DNA of 64,000 bases from Litoditis marina. Lineage: Eukaryota > Nematoda > Chromadorea > Rhabditida > Rhabditidae. Numbering within the stretch: position 1 is the stretch's first letter; each line of letters starts with the position of its first letter. The notes beneath the pieces are model-generated. The model was not told where the DNA came from. It did not search any database and saw only the letters and a program-made list of their open reading frames with translations. The translations under genes and the position numbers were made by a program. The DNA lies in NCBI GenBank assembly GCA_964036275.1, contig OZ038437.1:4981241-5045240 (forward strand), given 5' to 3'. Positions 1-15,700 of the stretch are shown piece by piece.

Positions 1-2664
1 CCTGGTTGCAGAGCTCGTCTCTCGTCTGCTCCCACAGTTGTGCATTGCATGGACGGCTGCACCCGGAGTGGCACCCTGGTGGCTATTGAGACGGTGCTCG
101 CCCAGTTTCTACGAGGTTGGCGTTGGCATATTTGAGGCGATGTTTGCCCGGTCTTCCGTTAAAGAAGGACGATTATGTGGTCCAATCGCAACGCTTCAGT
201 CCTTTAAACCGCAATATATTTTTCAATTGCAGTTTAAAGGACCGATGTCACGGGATTGGTCCACATAATCGTCCTTCTTTAACCACATCAGTTATTCAGA
301 AACCCGACTGATGTTAACGACTTGAATAGATTAGAATAGAATAACTCTTCTCATGATATAAGACGCTCCAATCTAAATGGTTTCGGAAATCAGGAAATCC
401 TAGTGATTTCATGAAATTTTTAGGATGAGACTTTTAACCATCGAAGAGTTATCACTTTTTTAAAATTATTTCTGATTGGACATCGGGTAGTCCCCATTTA
501 TTTGAAGTTTAAACTAAAAACCAAACGATCGAATCGCTGTGTCCCGATTCAGGAAATTGAAAAAAAGTGTGTCACAAAAAATTGCAGTTTTCACAAATCT
601 CTCAAAAAATTGTGTCACAATTTTTCACACTTCAATTTTTTGGGCACAATTTTTCACACATCAATTTTTGGGCCCAATTTTTCACACTACAATTTTTTGG
701 GCACATTTTTTCACTTTTCCAAATATTGTACATGTTCCAGCAAGAGAGGTTATTACTGAACCACTCGCGCGATACTAATGTTTCCTTCCATACCCCCCTG
801 ACTGCGCCGTATCTAGTATTGGCGATTAGAGCAATGAGACGCAGAGAAACGAGCGCGCATTGAGGGCATCGCCCAATTAGAGAAAGAGACGCAGAGAAAG
901 AACAGGCGAGACAGATCCGCAGGATTTGAAACCATAACAAGATACGGATCATTGAGAGCTGTGTCAAAGAGTATCACAGCGTTATCGCGCGAGAGACATA
1001 CAAAGTACCTCTCTTTAGAGAAACAAATGTGTCACAATTTTTCACACTTCCATTTTTTGGGCACAATTTTTCACACTTCAATTTTTTGAGCCCAATTTTT
1101 CACACTACAATTTTTTGGGCACATTTTTTCACACTGTTTTCAACTGCGAAAACGTGTGTTATAATGTTCTGAAAGTAAAATAATTGTGGCAGAGGATTTC
1201 GAAACATACAAATATTCGGTAGTTTTATCTGCGGTCCAAATGAGAGCGACACAAGAATTAGAAGAATTGGACATTTCAGAAAAAATATCGGACAAGTCTG
1301 ATGATGCACAATATTTTGAGGTTTTCCAAGTAATTATCTAAAATGGAAACCATTTAGATTGGAGCGTCTTATATGAAACTCTTTGAACACCGCTTCCAAA
1401 TTGATTCCGAGAAGACTGGTGAACTGTTCAATAAGAACCCGGGAAACATGGTTGACTGATGTAGTTAACGAATTACTTGGTTCCTTGTGGAATTGACCTC
1501 TATCGATTTCAATTTGTTCGATTTATTCCAGGCGCCCCCCTGGAGGCTGACGTGGTGTTGATGTGTTCGATGTTCGTTCGTCTGCAACGTCGCCACGCAA
1601 TCGGCTCTCCGCTGCACTACCTGTTCATCTATCGATGTGTGTTGCACTGGCTCTCGCCCTATGTGACAGCCCTGTACCCAAGAATAGCTTTAGGTATGTT
1701 TTGTGACCATATGTGATATAGGGGGTATGTCACTTCACTGCGTGACATACGTGTTATGTCACCTTACGCGACAGCCTTGTACCCAAGAATAGCTTATGTT
1801 TTGGTCAGGAAAGTGACGATTAGGCTCAAAAAAATGAGCTAAAGGTTTGCTTTGACAGACGATTGAGCGTGAACTATTAGGGGGCTTTAGCCGAGGATTA
1901 CTCGTTTATCTATCGATGTGTGTTGCACTGGCTCTCACCCTACGTGACGGCATTGTACCCACGAATAGCCTTAGGTATGCTTCAGTCAGAAAAGAGACGA
2001 TTGAGCTCGAACAATTGAGTTAAGCACCAGTTTGACCAGACGATTGAGCGTGAACTATTAGGCATAAGCTTTAGCCGACGATTGCCTTGTTCATCTATCG
2101 ATGTGTGTTGCACTGGCTCTCACCCTACGTGACAGCATTGTACCCACGAATAGCCTTAGGTATGCTTCAGTCAGGAAAGAGACGATTGAGCTCGAACAAT
2201 TGAGTTAAGCACCAGTTTGACCAGACGATTGAGCGTGAACTATAAGGCATAAGCTTTAGCCGACGATTACCTGTTCAATGTTCATCTATCGATGTGTATT
2301 GCACTGGCTATGTGTCAGCTTTGTACCCAAGAATAGCTCTAGGTGTGTTGTGTCACCATGCGTGACATCCCTTTACTCAAGAATAGCTCTCGGTAGGTTG
2401 TGGTAGGAAAAGTACGCGGAAACTTATTCAAAAGTGAAAAGGAAAGTATGTAAAAGTACGTGTAAACGTGTGTTGATCGCATGTTATGGTTTATTTGGGG
2501 CGATGAACTAAGGCTTCGGCAGCTTCAGTCGAGTTCAGTTGGCACTCATGACCCAAACTGATCGTTGTACTTTGATTTCAGGTCTGACGTGGAATTCTAT
2601 CGGATTCATCTCAAAATACGAGGACATGGTGAAACAGCACTGCAAGATAACTCCGGCCTACTGA
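1..2664 (+). CDS. Protein tyrosine phosphatase, C-terminal part (5' end outside window)
   Basis: Three exons join in phase: 1..115 (phase 1 end), 1532..1693, 2582..2664 (TGA stop). Seen: the first exon holds the PTP signature HCMDGCTRSG, which fits HCx5R[S/T] with catalytic Cys and Arg, preceded by PTVV. The second reads on to FVRLQRRHAIGSP and YLFIYRCVLHWL, which match the final helices of classical PTP domains (the usual QRxxxVQTxxQYxFxYxxL region). The last exon ends KYEDMVKQHCKITPAY. Known: this family hydrolyses phosphotyrosine on proteins. The WPD loop and N-terminal region lie upstream of the window, so receptor or cytosolic type cannot be told. Odd: the intron after exon 1532..1693 holds three decayed tandem copies of that exon's 3' half, and the first intron carries a MITE and a ~1-kb inverted-repeat element. 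Only the signature exon is certain; the splice joins are well supported by phase. Confidence 0.85.
159..282. mobile_element. Hairpin MITE family 1, copy A
   Basis: A ~122-bp near-palindrome beginning TTAAAGAAGGACGATTATG and ending with its complement CATAATCGTCCTTCTTTAA; the centre reads CTTTAAACCGCAAT..CAATTGCAGTTTAAAG. It sits in the phosphatase intron. The same element recurs about eleven times in the window. TTAA at both ends suggests a TTAA target site, as in piggyBac-type MITEs; that assignment is inference. Confidence 0.85.
600..720. repeat. Tandem ~29-bp repeat array, copy 1
   Basis: About four units of the form CACAATTTTTCACACTTCAA followed by TTTTTTGGGC. The same array recurs at 1024-1138 about 420 bp downstream; both lie inside element E1. 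The A/T runs give open frames of phenylalanine- and histidine-rich sequence that are not genes. Confidence 0.8.
1024..1138. repeat. Tandem ~29-bp repeat array, copy 2
   Basis: Second copy of the array at 600-720, same orientation, with the same unit order including the GGGCCC/GAGCCC variant unit. Either an internal duplication of E1 or its original subterminal structure. Confidence 0.8.
1905..2345 (+). pseudogene. Three decayed tandem copies of a phosphatase exon 3' half
   Basis: Copies of the last ~65 nt of exon 1532..1693 (TATCGATGTGTGTTGCACTG onward to the TTAG/GTATG donor) start at about 1907, 2092 and 2283, spaced 185 and 191 bp. Each carries intron sequence after the donor (CAGTCAGGAAAGAGACGATT type), so the duplicated unit was exon end plus intron start. 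The third copy has lost part of the coding core. They lack an acceptor and the exon's first half, so they should not be spliced in as coding exons. Confidence 0.8.
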
Positions 2665-4045
2665 GGGTTTATTGATTTATCTACTAGAATATCGACTTTT
2701 CCTACGTCGATTGATCTCTATAGTTTGAGGTAGTGCTAGTCAAATGTATGGTCACGTAAATAAGTTGCAATTGAAGAACGTGTATTTATGAAGTGTATAA
2801 TTACGAATGTTCACGTGACTATTCATTTAACGAATCTTTGAGGTCAGATTGATTTTGACTATAGTTCTATATAATCACTTTATCTAGCTTCTGTCATGAT
2901 ATATTAGGAGTGATCGATAGCTGGCTATCTGAATCCTCTAATCTCTTCACATTTTACCGTTTTTGTGGTAATTTCCTGTACTATTCGCTAATATGCCATT
3001 TTCTGCAACCGTTTTTGTATAGTTGTCACATTTAGGATAGATAGATATTCTGAACATATTTCATCGTTGCAAAACTGTTTTATCATTTCCCCCAACAGGT
3101 GATTTTTGACTGGTACAAAGTTGTGATACGTGTCACCTGATCAATCTCAGAGTTTTACATTTTCACTTGCATATCAAATTTTAGTTTTGTCAAGATTGTT
3201 GCAGATTTTCATAAATATTCATTACACAAGAAGAACAATGTATCAAAATAACAATAAGTCTACTGTTCGATAGAAAAACAACACAACGGTGTATCAAAAA
3301 ACCATTATTCTAATGAAATGAAGGAGGACACCAACTTTTATAAGAACAAAAATAGAAAACAACAGAACAATGTATCAAAATAACAATAAGATCAATCCTA
3401 TAATCATCAACTCGATCTTTACGTTGAGATACAACATCCTGATCTTATTGTCATATTACACTAAGTGTTAATCACCTAGGCATATCATTAGTTTTTATGA
3501 ATACTTTATTCCGTGGAAAAGAACCTTATAAATTGTAACCACCGGGTGAGAGAGATAGATCAAATATCAAATAGAGCCTTTCTCATTCCAGCGGTGTCCT
3601 GACCCTGTAAATTATTGGTAGTTTCACCACAATTTGACAAAGCTAATCAGCTCCTTATTTTTAGTTCAACACCTGAACCTATAGCACTGAACGACTAGAA
3701 ACTGTCTAGAACAGGATATTTTGTGAAATGTGACAAACTTTGACTGAAAAAACGTTGAAACATGAGGTGTTTTTAACAAGAATCAAGCTCATATTTTGTG
3801 ATGGTGTGTCCGTATTTCGAAAAATGCGGGTGTTTTGCAGGTTCTGCTAATGCTTCAAGAAAGTTGTTCGAACAGCCGGAATTATTCAGAAAACGCAGCT
3901 CCCATTTGCGAGTGACGGGTGTATAGTTGCAAGTTCTTCATGCAAATCCATAGAGTTTCACGTATTTATGGAGAAAACCGGATCATTTCTATATAAGAGT
4001 CACATTTCACTGGCTGCTATACTAAAAGGAAGAAAAAAATTTTCC
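2665..4045. other. Spacer between phosphatase and SKP1-like genes
   Basis: AT-rich convergent 3' spacer with no coding exon that I can recognise on either strand. It contains a TCACGTAAA..CGTGACTA repeat (2750-2822) and a direct repeat of AACAATGTATCAAAATAACA near 3236 and 3365. I looked here on the minus strand for the missing C-terminal exon of the SKP1-like gene and did not find one. Confidence 0.6.
2750..2822. repeat. Short inverted-repeat element, TCACGTAAA family, copy 1
   Basis: Begins GTCACGTAAATAAG and ends TTCACGTGACTATTC followed by TTTAACGAA. Related copies lie at 7298-7388 and 11101-11211, each ending near the motif TTAACGAACAGTATA or TGACGAACAGTATA. Probably a small non-autonomous element. 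Confidence 0.5.
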
Positions 4046-4047
4046 TT

Positions 4048-4168
4048 TTTAAAAAAGACGATTATGTAGACCAATCCCAACGCTTCGGCCTTTAAACTTC
4101 GAAACATTTTTCAATTGCAGTGAAAGACCGATGCGTCGGGATTGGTCCACATAATCGTCCTACTTTAC
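4048..4168. mobile_element. Hairpin MITE family 1, copy B
   Basis: Reads AAAAAAGACGATTATGTAGA at the left and CATAATCGTCCTACTTTA at the right, with the family centre. It abuts the last coding exon of the SKP1-like gene: read on the minus strand, its terminal AAAGTAGGACG supplies the in-frame TAG that closes that reading frame. Confidence 0.85.
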
Positions 4169-5624
4169 GTCTGAAATACTCACCCTAATCTTGTCAGCGA
4201 CAGCCTTGTTGAGACAGCTGATAAGGCCAGAGATCTCCATCTCGTTGGCAGCCTGACCAATGGCCATATTTTATGAGAAACAACATAAATCATGAGAAAA
4301 AGCCATGCTTGCAAAAGTAAAAGTTCAAGAATAACCGTGCAAGAGAACGAAACAAACCACTCTCCAGAAAAAGTTGTTCGATCAACCAGAACAATTTCGG
4401 AAACAGGCTCTCGAGAAAATTTGCCCGGTGCGATATTTATGAAAAATTTCACGTATTCAAATAGAAAACGGATACCTCGTGAAAATTAGTCAAATTTTTT
4501 GGCTGTTTGACTACAAATTACCCAAACAAGAAATGGGAAAGAAAAACAAATAAACAAGAAAGGAAAATGAACAACATGGTACCTGTACAAGTTCGAATAG
4601 CTCCATGGTGGTGAGTTCGTTGACGAAGTTCTTCTCCCATTCCGACTCCTCGTTCACGCATTGCGAGGATGACACGCCCGCGTTGTCCTCATGGCAGTGC
4701 TGCAGCCACGACAATACCTGCAAACAACATTAATAGTTCTAATAGAATAATAATATTATATTAACAATAATGTGAATCACAAGAAACCTTTGTTTCCGCC
4801 AATATAGAGTAAATTAGCAGACTCTGATGTGAAACCATGACGTTTCATATATATTAATGAAGAAACGGGTTACTTTTGATAATTACGCTAGTGTCTCGCG
4901 GCAGTGCTGCAGCCAGGACAACACCTTCAAACAACGTGGTACGGTGGTACAACTTGGCAGCCTCATATATTTGCAACTCCCTGTTTCATGTGACCATCAA
5001 GCAGTGCTGCATTAATTTCTTGCGATTAGCTGAAAGTTGAAATAGCTCAAATTGAAGTAGGAGAAAGTGGAGAAAATGAAGACGTACCTTTTTCAGGTGA
5101 TCGGCGGCAACTTTGATGGGGATCGGGTCAGTATCCCCCTCTTCCTCATTATCCAAGCCGAGATCCTGTAAATAGGACATTGAAGAGCAATAATAAAAGT
5201 AAAACAACAAATTCAATTGAAAAGTAAGACTTGTTCCAGTTAGTTCGCAGAAATGGATACCTTCTTCTTAGCACCCCACATGAGTGAGCAGGGAGCACTC
5301 AGCATTCACATCTGACGTCTTTTACCACCTAATTTACCAACCCATGAAGTTTGAGGCATCTTGGTAACGAAACTGTTTTTTTTCAACTTTTCCCACCTTA
5401 CCGGTGTGGAATACCAACGTAAAAAAGGGGAAACTAGAGAAAGAAAGATGGAATAGTACATTATATTTGGACATTTTAATGTAATATAAATAGTGACTAA
5501 CCAATATAAGATTGCTGATGAAAGAAGACGGCTTCATGACGGCACGATCCACTTCGAAGATTTGCTTGTCAGTGGAAGCCAATTTCACCTTTCGGGAAGC
5601 CACTTGCACGGTCTGAGAGTCCAT
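4160..5624 (-). CDS. SKP1-like protein, shortened C-terminus
   Basis: Four exons on the minus strand, all in phase: 5624..5502, 5165..5088, 4717..4583, 4252..4160 (142 aa). Seen: an N-terminal BTB/POZ-like stretch with KLASTDKQIFEVDRAVM, then DLGLDNEEEGDTDPIPIKVA, VLSWLQHCHED, FELVQAANEMEISGLISCLN and KAVADKIR, matching SKP1 along its length. Known: SKP1 bridges F-box proteins to cullin-1 in SCF ubiquitin ligases. Odd: typical SKP1 has about 160 aa and ends with the F-box-binding helices; here the frame runs through a good donor (AGG/GTGAGT at 4184/4183) into a stop contributed by MITE copy B. Either a distal exon was missed or the MITE has truncated the gene. The start follows an AG acceptor at 5633 by 8 nt. 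Could be one of a divergent SKP1-related family rather than the main SKP1. Confidence 0.8.
4900..4935 (-). pseudogene. Intronic copy of the SKP1-like exon 3 edge
   Basis: 36 bp matching 4693-4728 with three mismatches (GGCAGTGCTGCAGCCA core, then GACAACACCT). The matched source spans the first ~25 nt of exon 4717..4583 plus its acceptor. It lies about 170 bp upstream (in transcript sense) inside intron 2; a weaker third trace, AGCAGTGCTGCA, is near 5001. Confidence 0.65.
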
Positions 5625-6931
5625 TCCGCGATCTGTAATTTACCAATTTATTAAACGTATTGGATACATAAAAGATGGTCAATAATCCAATTGAGACTGT
5701 CAATTGAGATAGAATTGAATTGATATTATTGAAAACACCCCGATATCTACTATCGTTATGTTTTTCGTAACACTCATTGGGGAGAGAATTAGGAAAACAA
5801 TACAATAAGTGAAACCAACATAATAAGAAGGTCAAACCAATATAACGAGAGATAAACGAAGTAACCGTGTATAAGCCAAATTTCCACGGGTGGTGAGAAA
5901 AACGAGTGGTAAATATTGCAGCCAGCAGCCACCCAATATTTTTTATGAAACAATACACATGGTTGTTAATGACTGAAATGTGTGAGTCATCCCTCGTCAT
6001 GGTATAAAAAAGTCAATTGGGTTAGTTGAATAACGTGCGAAGGTGTTCAACTTGAATACTATTGGAAGTGAGTTGAAAACACGAGAAACTATACATATAC
6101 TTTCTCGAATTTGGGTGAACAAAGAAGAAATAATCGAAAAGCGGCATTGAATACTGTATTTAAAACGTCGCGTCGGGACCATTACATGATTTTCAGGAAA
6201 TTCCCCGAAGTTTTTCGGTTTAAAAACGTCTTAATTTAACATTAAACATAGTGATATCAAAGAGAGATTAAGGAAACACATAGAATGGGAGCATAGAAAA
6301 GAGGAAATTATGATGATGAATGGTAAAAATTTTGTTTTCGTAACTTTTTGAATGTAAATTTCAACCGGTTTCATTTTCGCGGGTTTTTATCGCAGCGCGG
6401 TGCAGGACGACAACGTGCCGGCAGACCAGACTGTGGCTATCCACGCGCCCATTCGTCAAGTGCGCACCTTATGAAAATTAACTATTTGAAAAGATATTGG
6501 GATAAAGGAAAATCAACTAGGGACAATCAACTTTTTTGTAACAATGTCTGACAGGTAAGTAGATAAGTGAGAGCCTTTTTTGTAGAATTTATTAAAAACG
6601 AAAACATTAAAGCAACACATATACGAAATGATAGAGAAAAATTAACATATCATAAAAAGAGATTGATTTAGTCAAAAATTAGAAGACTCTAGAACATTTT
6701 GCTAGACTCGTCCGAGCAGAGCTACTGGACCAATTTATAACATTATGTTCATTTTACCTGATAAACGCCCGAAAAACTACCTCAGCCAAATTTTTTTTGA
6801 AACTTTGGTAAAAACTGTATAGGTTTCTATTAAAAGCTTGTTATGAGAGGAAAAAGGACGGACAGAATACTTGAAATCTAGAAAATCCAGAAATATCGAT
6901 ACTATCGATTGTATAGCAATCAATCAATAAG
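5625..6931. other. Spacer between SKP1-like and kinase genes
   Basis: AT-rich. The only coding-like stretch is the orphan exon at 6396-6474. A possible AATAAA on the minus strand (6593-6588) could serve the kinase gene, ~340 nt past its stop. Small open frames on the minus strand at 5569-6182 have no recognisable similarity or coding-like composition. Confidence 0.5.
6396..6474 (+). other. Orphan exon-like segment, function unknown
   Basis: After a CAG acceptor (6393-6395) a GC-rich island reads, from 6397, AVQDDNVPADQTVAIHAPIR and four more residues before TGA. Composition is exon-like against an AT-rich background and the minus strand has stops in all frames. The DQTVAIHAP core faintly recalls the E2F marked-box phrase DQTVIAIKAP, but no other exon of such a gene is visible, so this may be a gene relic. 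Just downstream, ATGTCTGACAG/GTAAGT at 6544 looks like a short first exon with a donor, also without partners. Confidence 0.3.
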
Positions 6932-12230
<5,299 letters not shown>

Positions 12231-12607
12231 CTGCTGTTTGGGAATAAAGTGACTTGCTAGACGAATCTCATTCCGCGTTACAATGTCTTGTATGCTAATT
12301 TCTCAATTCCAAACTGTTTCCAGATTTCCAAACAGTACACGTGATTGAGACATGTTTTGACACGTGCTCCACGTTCATTACGTTACAAATGCTAAACGAG
12401 CTATACAGGAAAAGAGTAGACAAAACCAGCAAATAATTTCGGCAGGGTATCTCATGTGAGAAGTCTAAAATTACCTTCTGACAACCTAAAGAGTTCTTAA
12501 CTCTTCTTGCGTATTTCATGTTTGATAGGATTTTTCTTTTTTCACAAGTAAACTTTTTCAGTTTGTTTTCGTTTTTCTAGCTCAATAAAACATTGGTTGA
12601 ATAGAAA

Positions 12608-12613
12608 TTTATT
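12608..12613 (-). terminator. Possible poly(A) signal of the zinc-finger gene
   Basis: AATAAA on the minus strand, about 100 nt past the stop codon at 12710, in the 480-bp gap before the kinase gene. Position is typical of a cleavage signal; no transcript evidence. Confidence 0.4.
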
Positions 12614-12709
12614 AGTATTCGTAATAAAATAGAAAATGAACAATGTATAACATATTAAACCTATCATCACATTCAATAATACCCGAATAGTACCAATATG
12701 GGTCACCAT

Positions 12710-15700
12710 CTAAAACTCTTCTAAATCTACATTGTCGAAACCTCCACGATGGGCTCTGTTGATGTGTTTCCGCAGTTCACTTGCCAAGGGATATCTGCAA
12801 AGAATAAGTATACTTAAAATCTCTTAAAGATTTGCCCGCAACTGTTCTAGCTGTTTAGTCACAAAAAAAACTACAGACGTAAAAACTATGCAATGGTAAA
12901 GTCACAAGTCTGCTGTTTATTCACATTTCACGTGATTTTTGCCGTTTTTTGCGAATGTATCACATCTGTACGAGGAGGAAGATTAGCAAAACTATCAAGT
13001 CACCGTCTTTTATCCGTTGGTTCGGCACTACACAGAAGGATCGATAATTAATTAACCCCGTTTTTAACCCAAGCTTACTTTACAAGTTACGACCAAATCT
13101 ACATCTATAATTCGACTTACTTTTTCCCACAAGTGTCGCAGGCATGATCCAAGATCTTCTCGTGTATTCGCTTCTTGTGTGTTCCAAGTGAGGCATTCGT
13201 CGCGAAACGTTTCCCGCAATCGTTACACATATACGGAAGATCCGGCTGCAATGTATTCATGAATAGAACCATTTTCAATTATTTAAATAGACAAACAATT
13301 CGGCTTTCAAGAAGAGTCACGCCTTGCTGGTATACAACAAAATATTCAACAAAAAATCTTGGAATTTGTAACACTATGTTGCACAACTTGGAAAATAACA
13401 GAAGAAAACCCAACACTCTGGAATGAATCTACTAACCGAATCCACTTTCACGTAGGTGTGATTTGCCATCTCTGTTCCCACCATGTCTGGATGGGCTCTC
13501 CCGATATGACGATCTCGCGATTGCATCGAAGCCATTACTTGGAAGCAGAACGGACACGACTTATCTAAAAAAAATAAAATCAACTAAGATTGATAAATTT
13601 CTAATAGAAACACCGAGAATGTAACACGAGTGATTTAAAGAAAGGTTGATGATTACACTCCAGAACCGTCTAAATCTTCTAGTTTGCGCAGTGAAACAAG
13701 CCGTTAATTGAACTTTTCCGAGTTTTGTAAGTTGGCCAAACTATGACAATCTAATTGACTATCCTGAACTTGAACTACACTAATGAGATAAACGATCTAA
13801 CTTCTAACCTCTGACAGAAGGAAAAACCCCATCAACTGTATTTCCCCGATTATTTTGAACTGAGATTAAACTACCTTTGACAGACTTGTTGAGAGCACTG
13901 CCGCTCGATAGAGTAGATGTAGCTGACGAGGTAGACATGGCCGGACTGACCACCGGACTCCCAATCCTCAGCGTCTCTTTTGCCACTTTTCTCTTCAGCT
14001 GTATCGACGACTTGTTCAAACAGTACCACTGGTGTCGCTGAACATTTTAGATTTATTTTCTTGTTATTTCAAAAAAGCGACTACAAAGTATTCTGTTTAA
14101 ATTCCTCACAAGAACTTCATTAAAAGACCTCAAACTACTTAAAGGTGTGTATACTTGTTTTTCAAAGACAAAAAGCTAAAAATGGGCGTAAAAACCGTCA
14201 TATATTGGATAGTGCGGGGGGGGGGGGGGGGTTATAGTTGAAATCCCGCGCAATAAGTTAGAGAATCAAGTGGGTTCAAACCCTAATCAAGTTAAAAATT
14301 GTAACTCTCAGGCAACGAATATGTATCAAACTATGAAGAAATCTACAATGTAGATTTTTCATGTAGATTCTACATGAAAGCACACCTGCAGTTCTGCTTG
14401 TAATCCAAACTTCTTGCCACATTCAGTACATTTCAACTTCTTGACGATCTTGTCTCCACCAATGGTGAGCGAATGAGCTTCACTCATGTGGATTTCCAAA
14501 CTTTTTTCTTCCCTGAAAAAAACTTGCACCACTTGCAACAATAATGATAAAAGGCTTTCTAAGAGGAAAAACCAACACATAATCGATTTGTAAGTCACCG
14601 TGATATCAGTATCGCCCAAAAATAAAACCAGTTTGACTATAATGCAAACACTTAGAGGGTGGCTCGCATTTCCACCTTAATTCTAACCATCACTTGTACC
14701 TGATTTCTATGTAACTTGCAAAACTCTAGGCCTCTAGGACTTTATTCGTGAAAGGGTTCTTATTGTAGAATAACCTATTAGTGCGTGTAAACAACTTACT
14801 TGAACAAAGACGAACACACGCTGCATTGAAAGGAGTTGTTCTTTGACCTTTTGTGTGTCATTTCGTGACGTCGAAGATGATGTCCGTGCTTGAATCGCAT
14901 GTAACATTGAGAGCACTTGTGGGGATGTTCCTGAAAATGAAATGAAATGACGCAGGAATGCGGGCGGACCGAAAATGAGCAAAAAAGTTGTATCACCGCC
15001 CGGGGCGGTGATACAACTTTTTTGCTCATTTTACCACATGTACGATAAGCGATTCTAAAACACTATCAAGGTTACTCCTTTCCTAGTTTTGTTTTGTACG
15101 CCCGTAATTTTAACACATCATCCACCTGTAACATAAACTTAGCTTATGTAAAAAACTACTTCTACTACTGAAAGTAACTAGCTTGAATACCTTCTTGTCT
15201 TTGAGATGCACACTGGACACATGGTCTCGAACTTGCTCTTCGTCGAGAAACGCACGGCTGCATACGAAGCAACAATAAACCATCTTCTCCTGAAATGGAA
15301 ACGAACATAGTTCCGGTAGACATTTTTAATCAAAACTACATACCACAGTTCCCATTCGAAAACTCTTGCTACAAAGACAATTATTTACCCGTGAAACATC
15401 GTCAATTACATATCGCACTCCTGGTGAGTTTAAATTTTAATATACAAAAATACAAGAAGAGGAACAAAGACATAAACATACTCTGTTAGCTCGTGCCATC
15501 TGTGAATTCTTGTACTGCATCTGAGCTTTTGCTCTCTTGATGAATTGACGTTCGGATTTGATCAGTTGTTTCCTCTTCGCTTCTGCTTCATGTTCATCAA
15601 TGATTTTCTGGAAAGTACATGAAATATTATAATGAGAAAAATTCACAAAATACAACACAAACCATCGAAAGCTCCGAGCAATCAAAAGCTGAAAGAAGAA

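Larger units (their letters stand above)
356..1373. mobile_element. ~1.0-kb element with 29-bp terminal inverted repeats (E1)
   Basis: The segment starts ATATAAGACGCTCCAATCTA and its exact complement ends at 1373; the perfect inverted repeat is 29 bp (356-385 with 1345-1373, ending GGTTTC inward). No transposase reading frame is visible inside, so it looks non-autonomous. The interior holds two arrays of a TTTTTCACACTTCAATTTTT-like unit. A second element at 17682-18392 has a related terminus (ATATAAGACGCTGCAAT), so the two are probably one DNA-transposon family. Confidence 0.75.
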
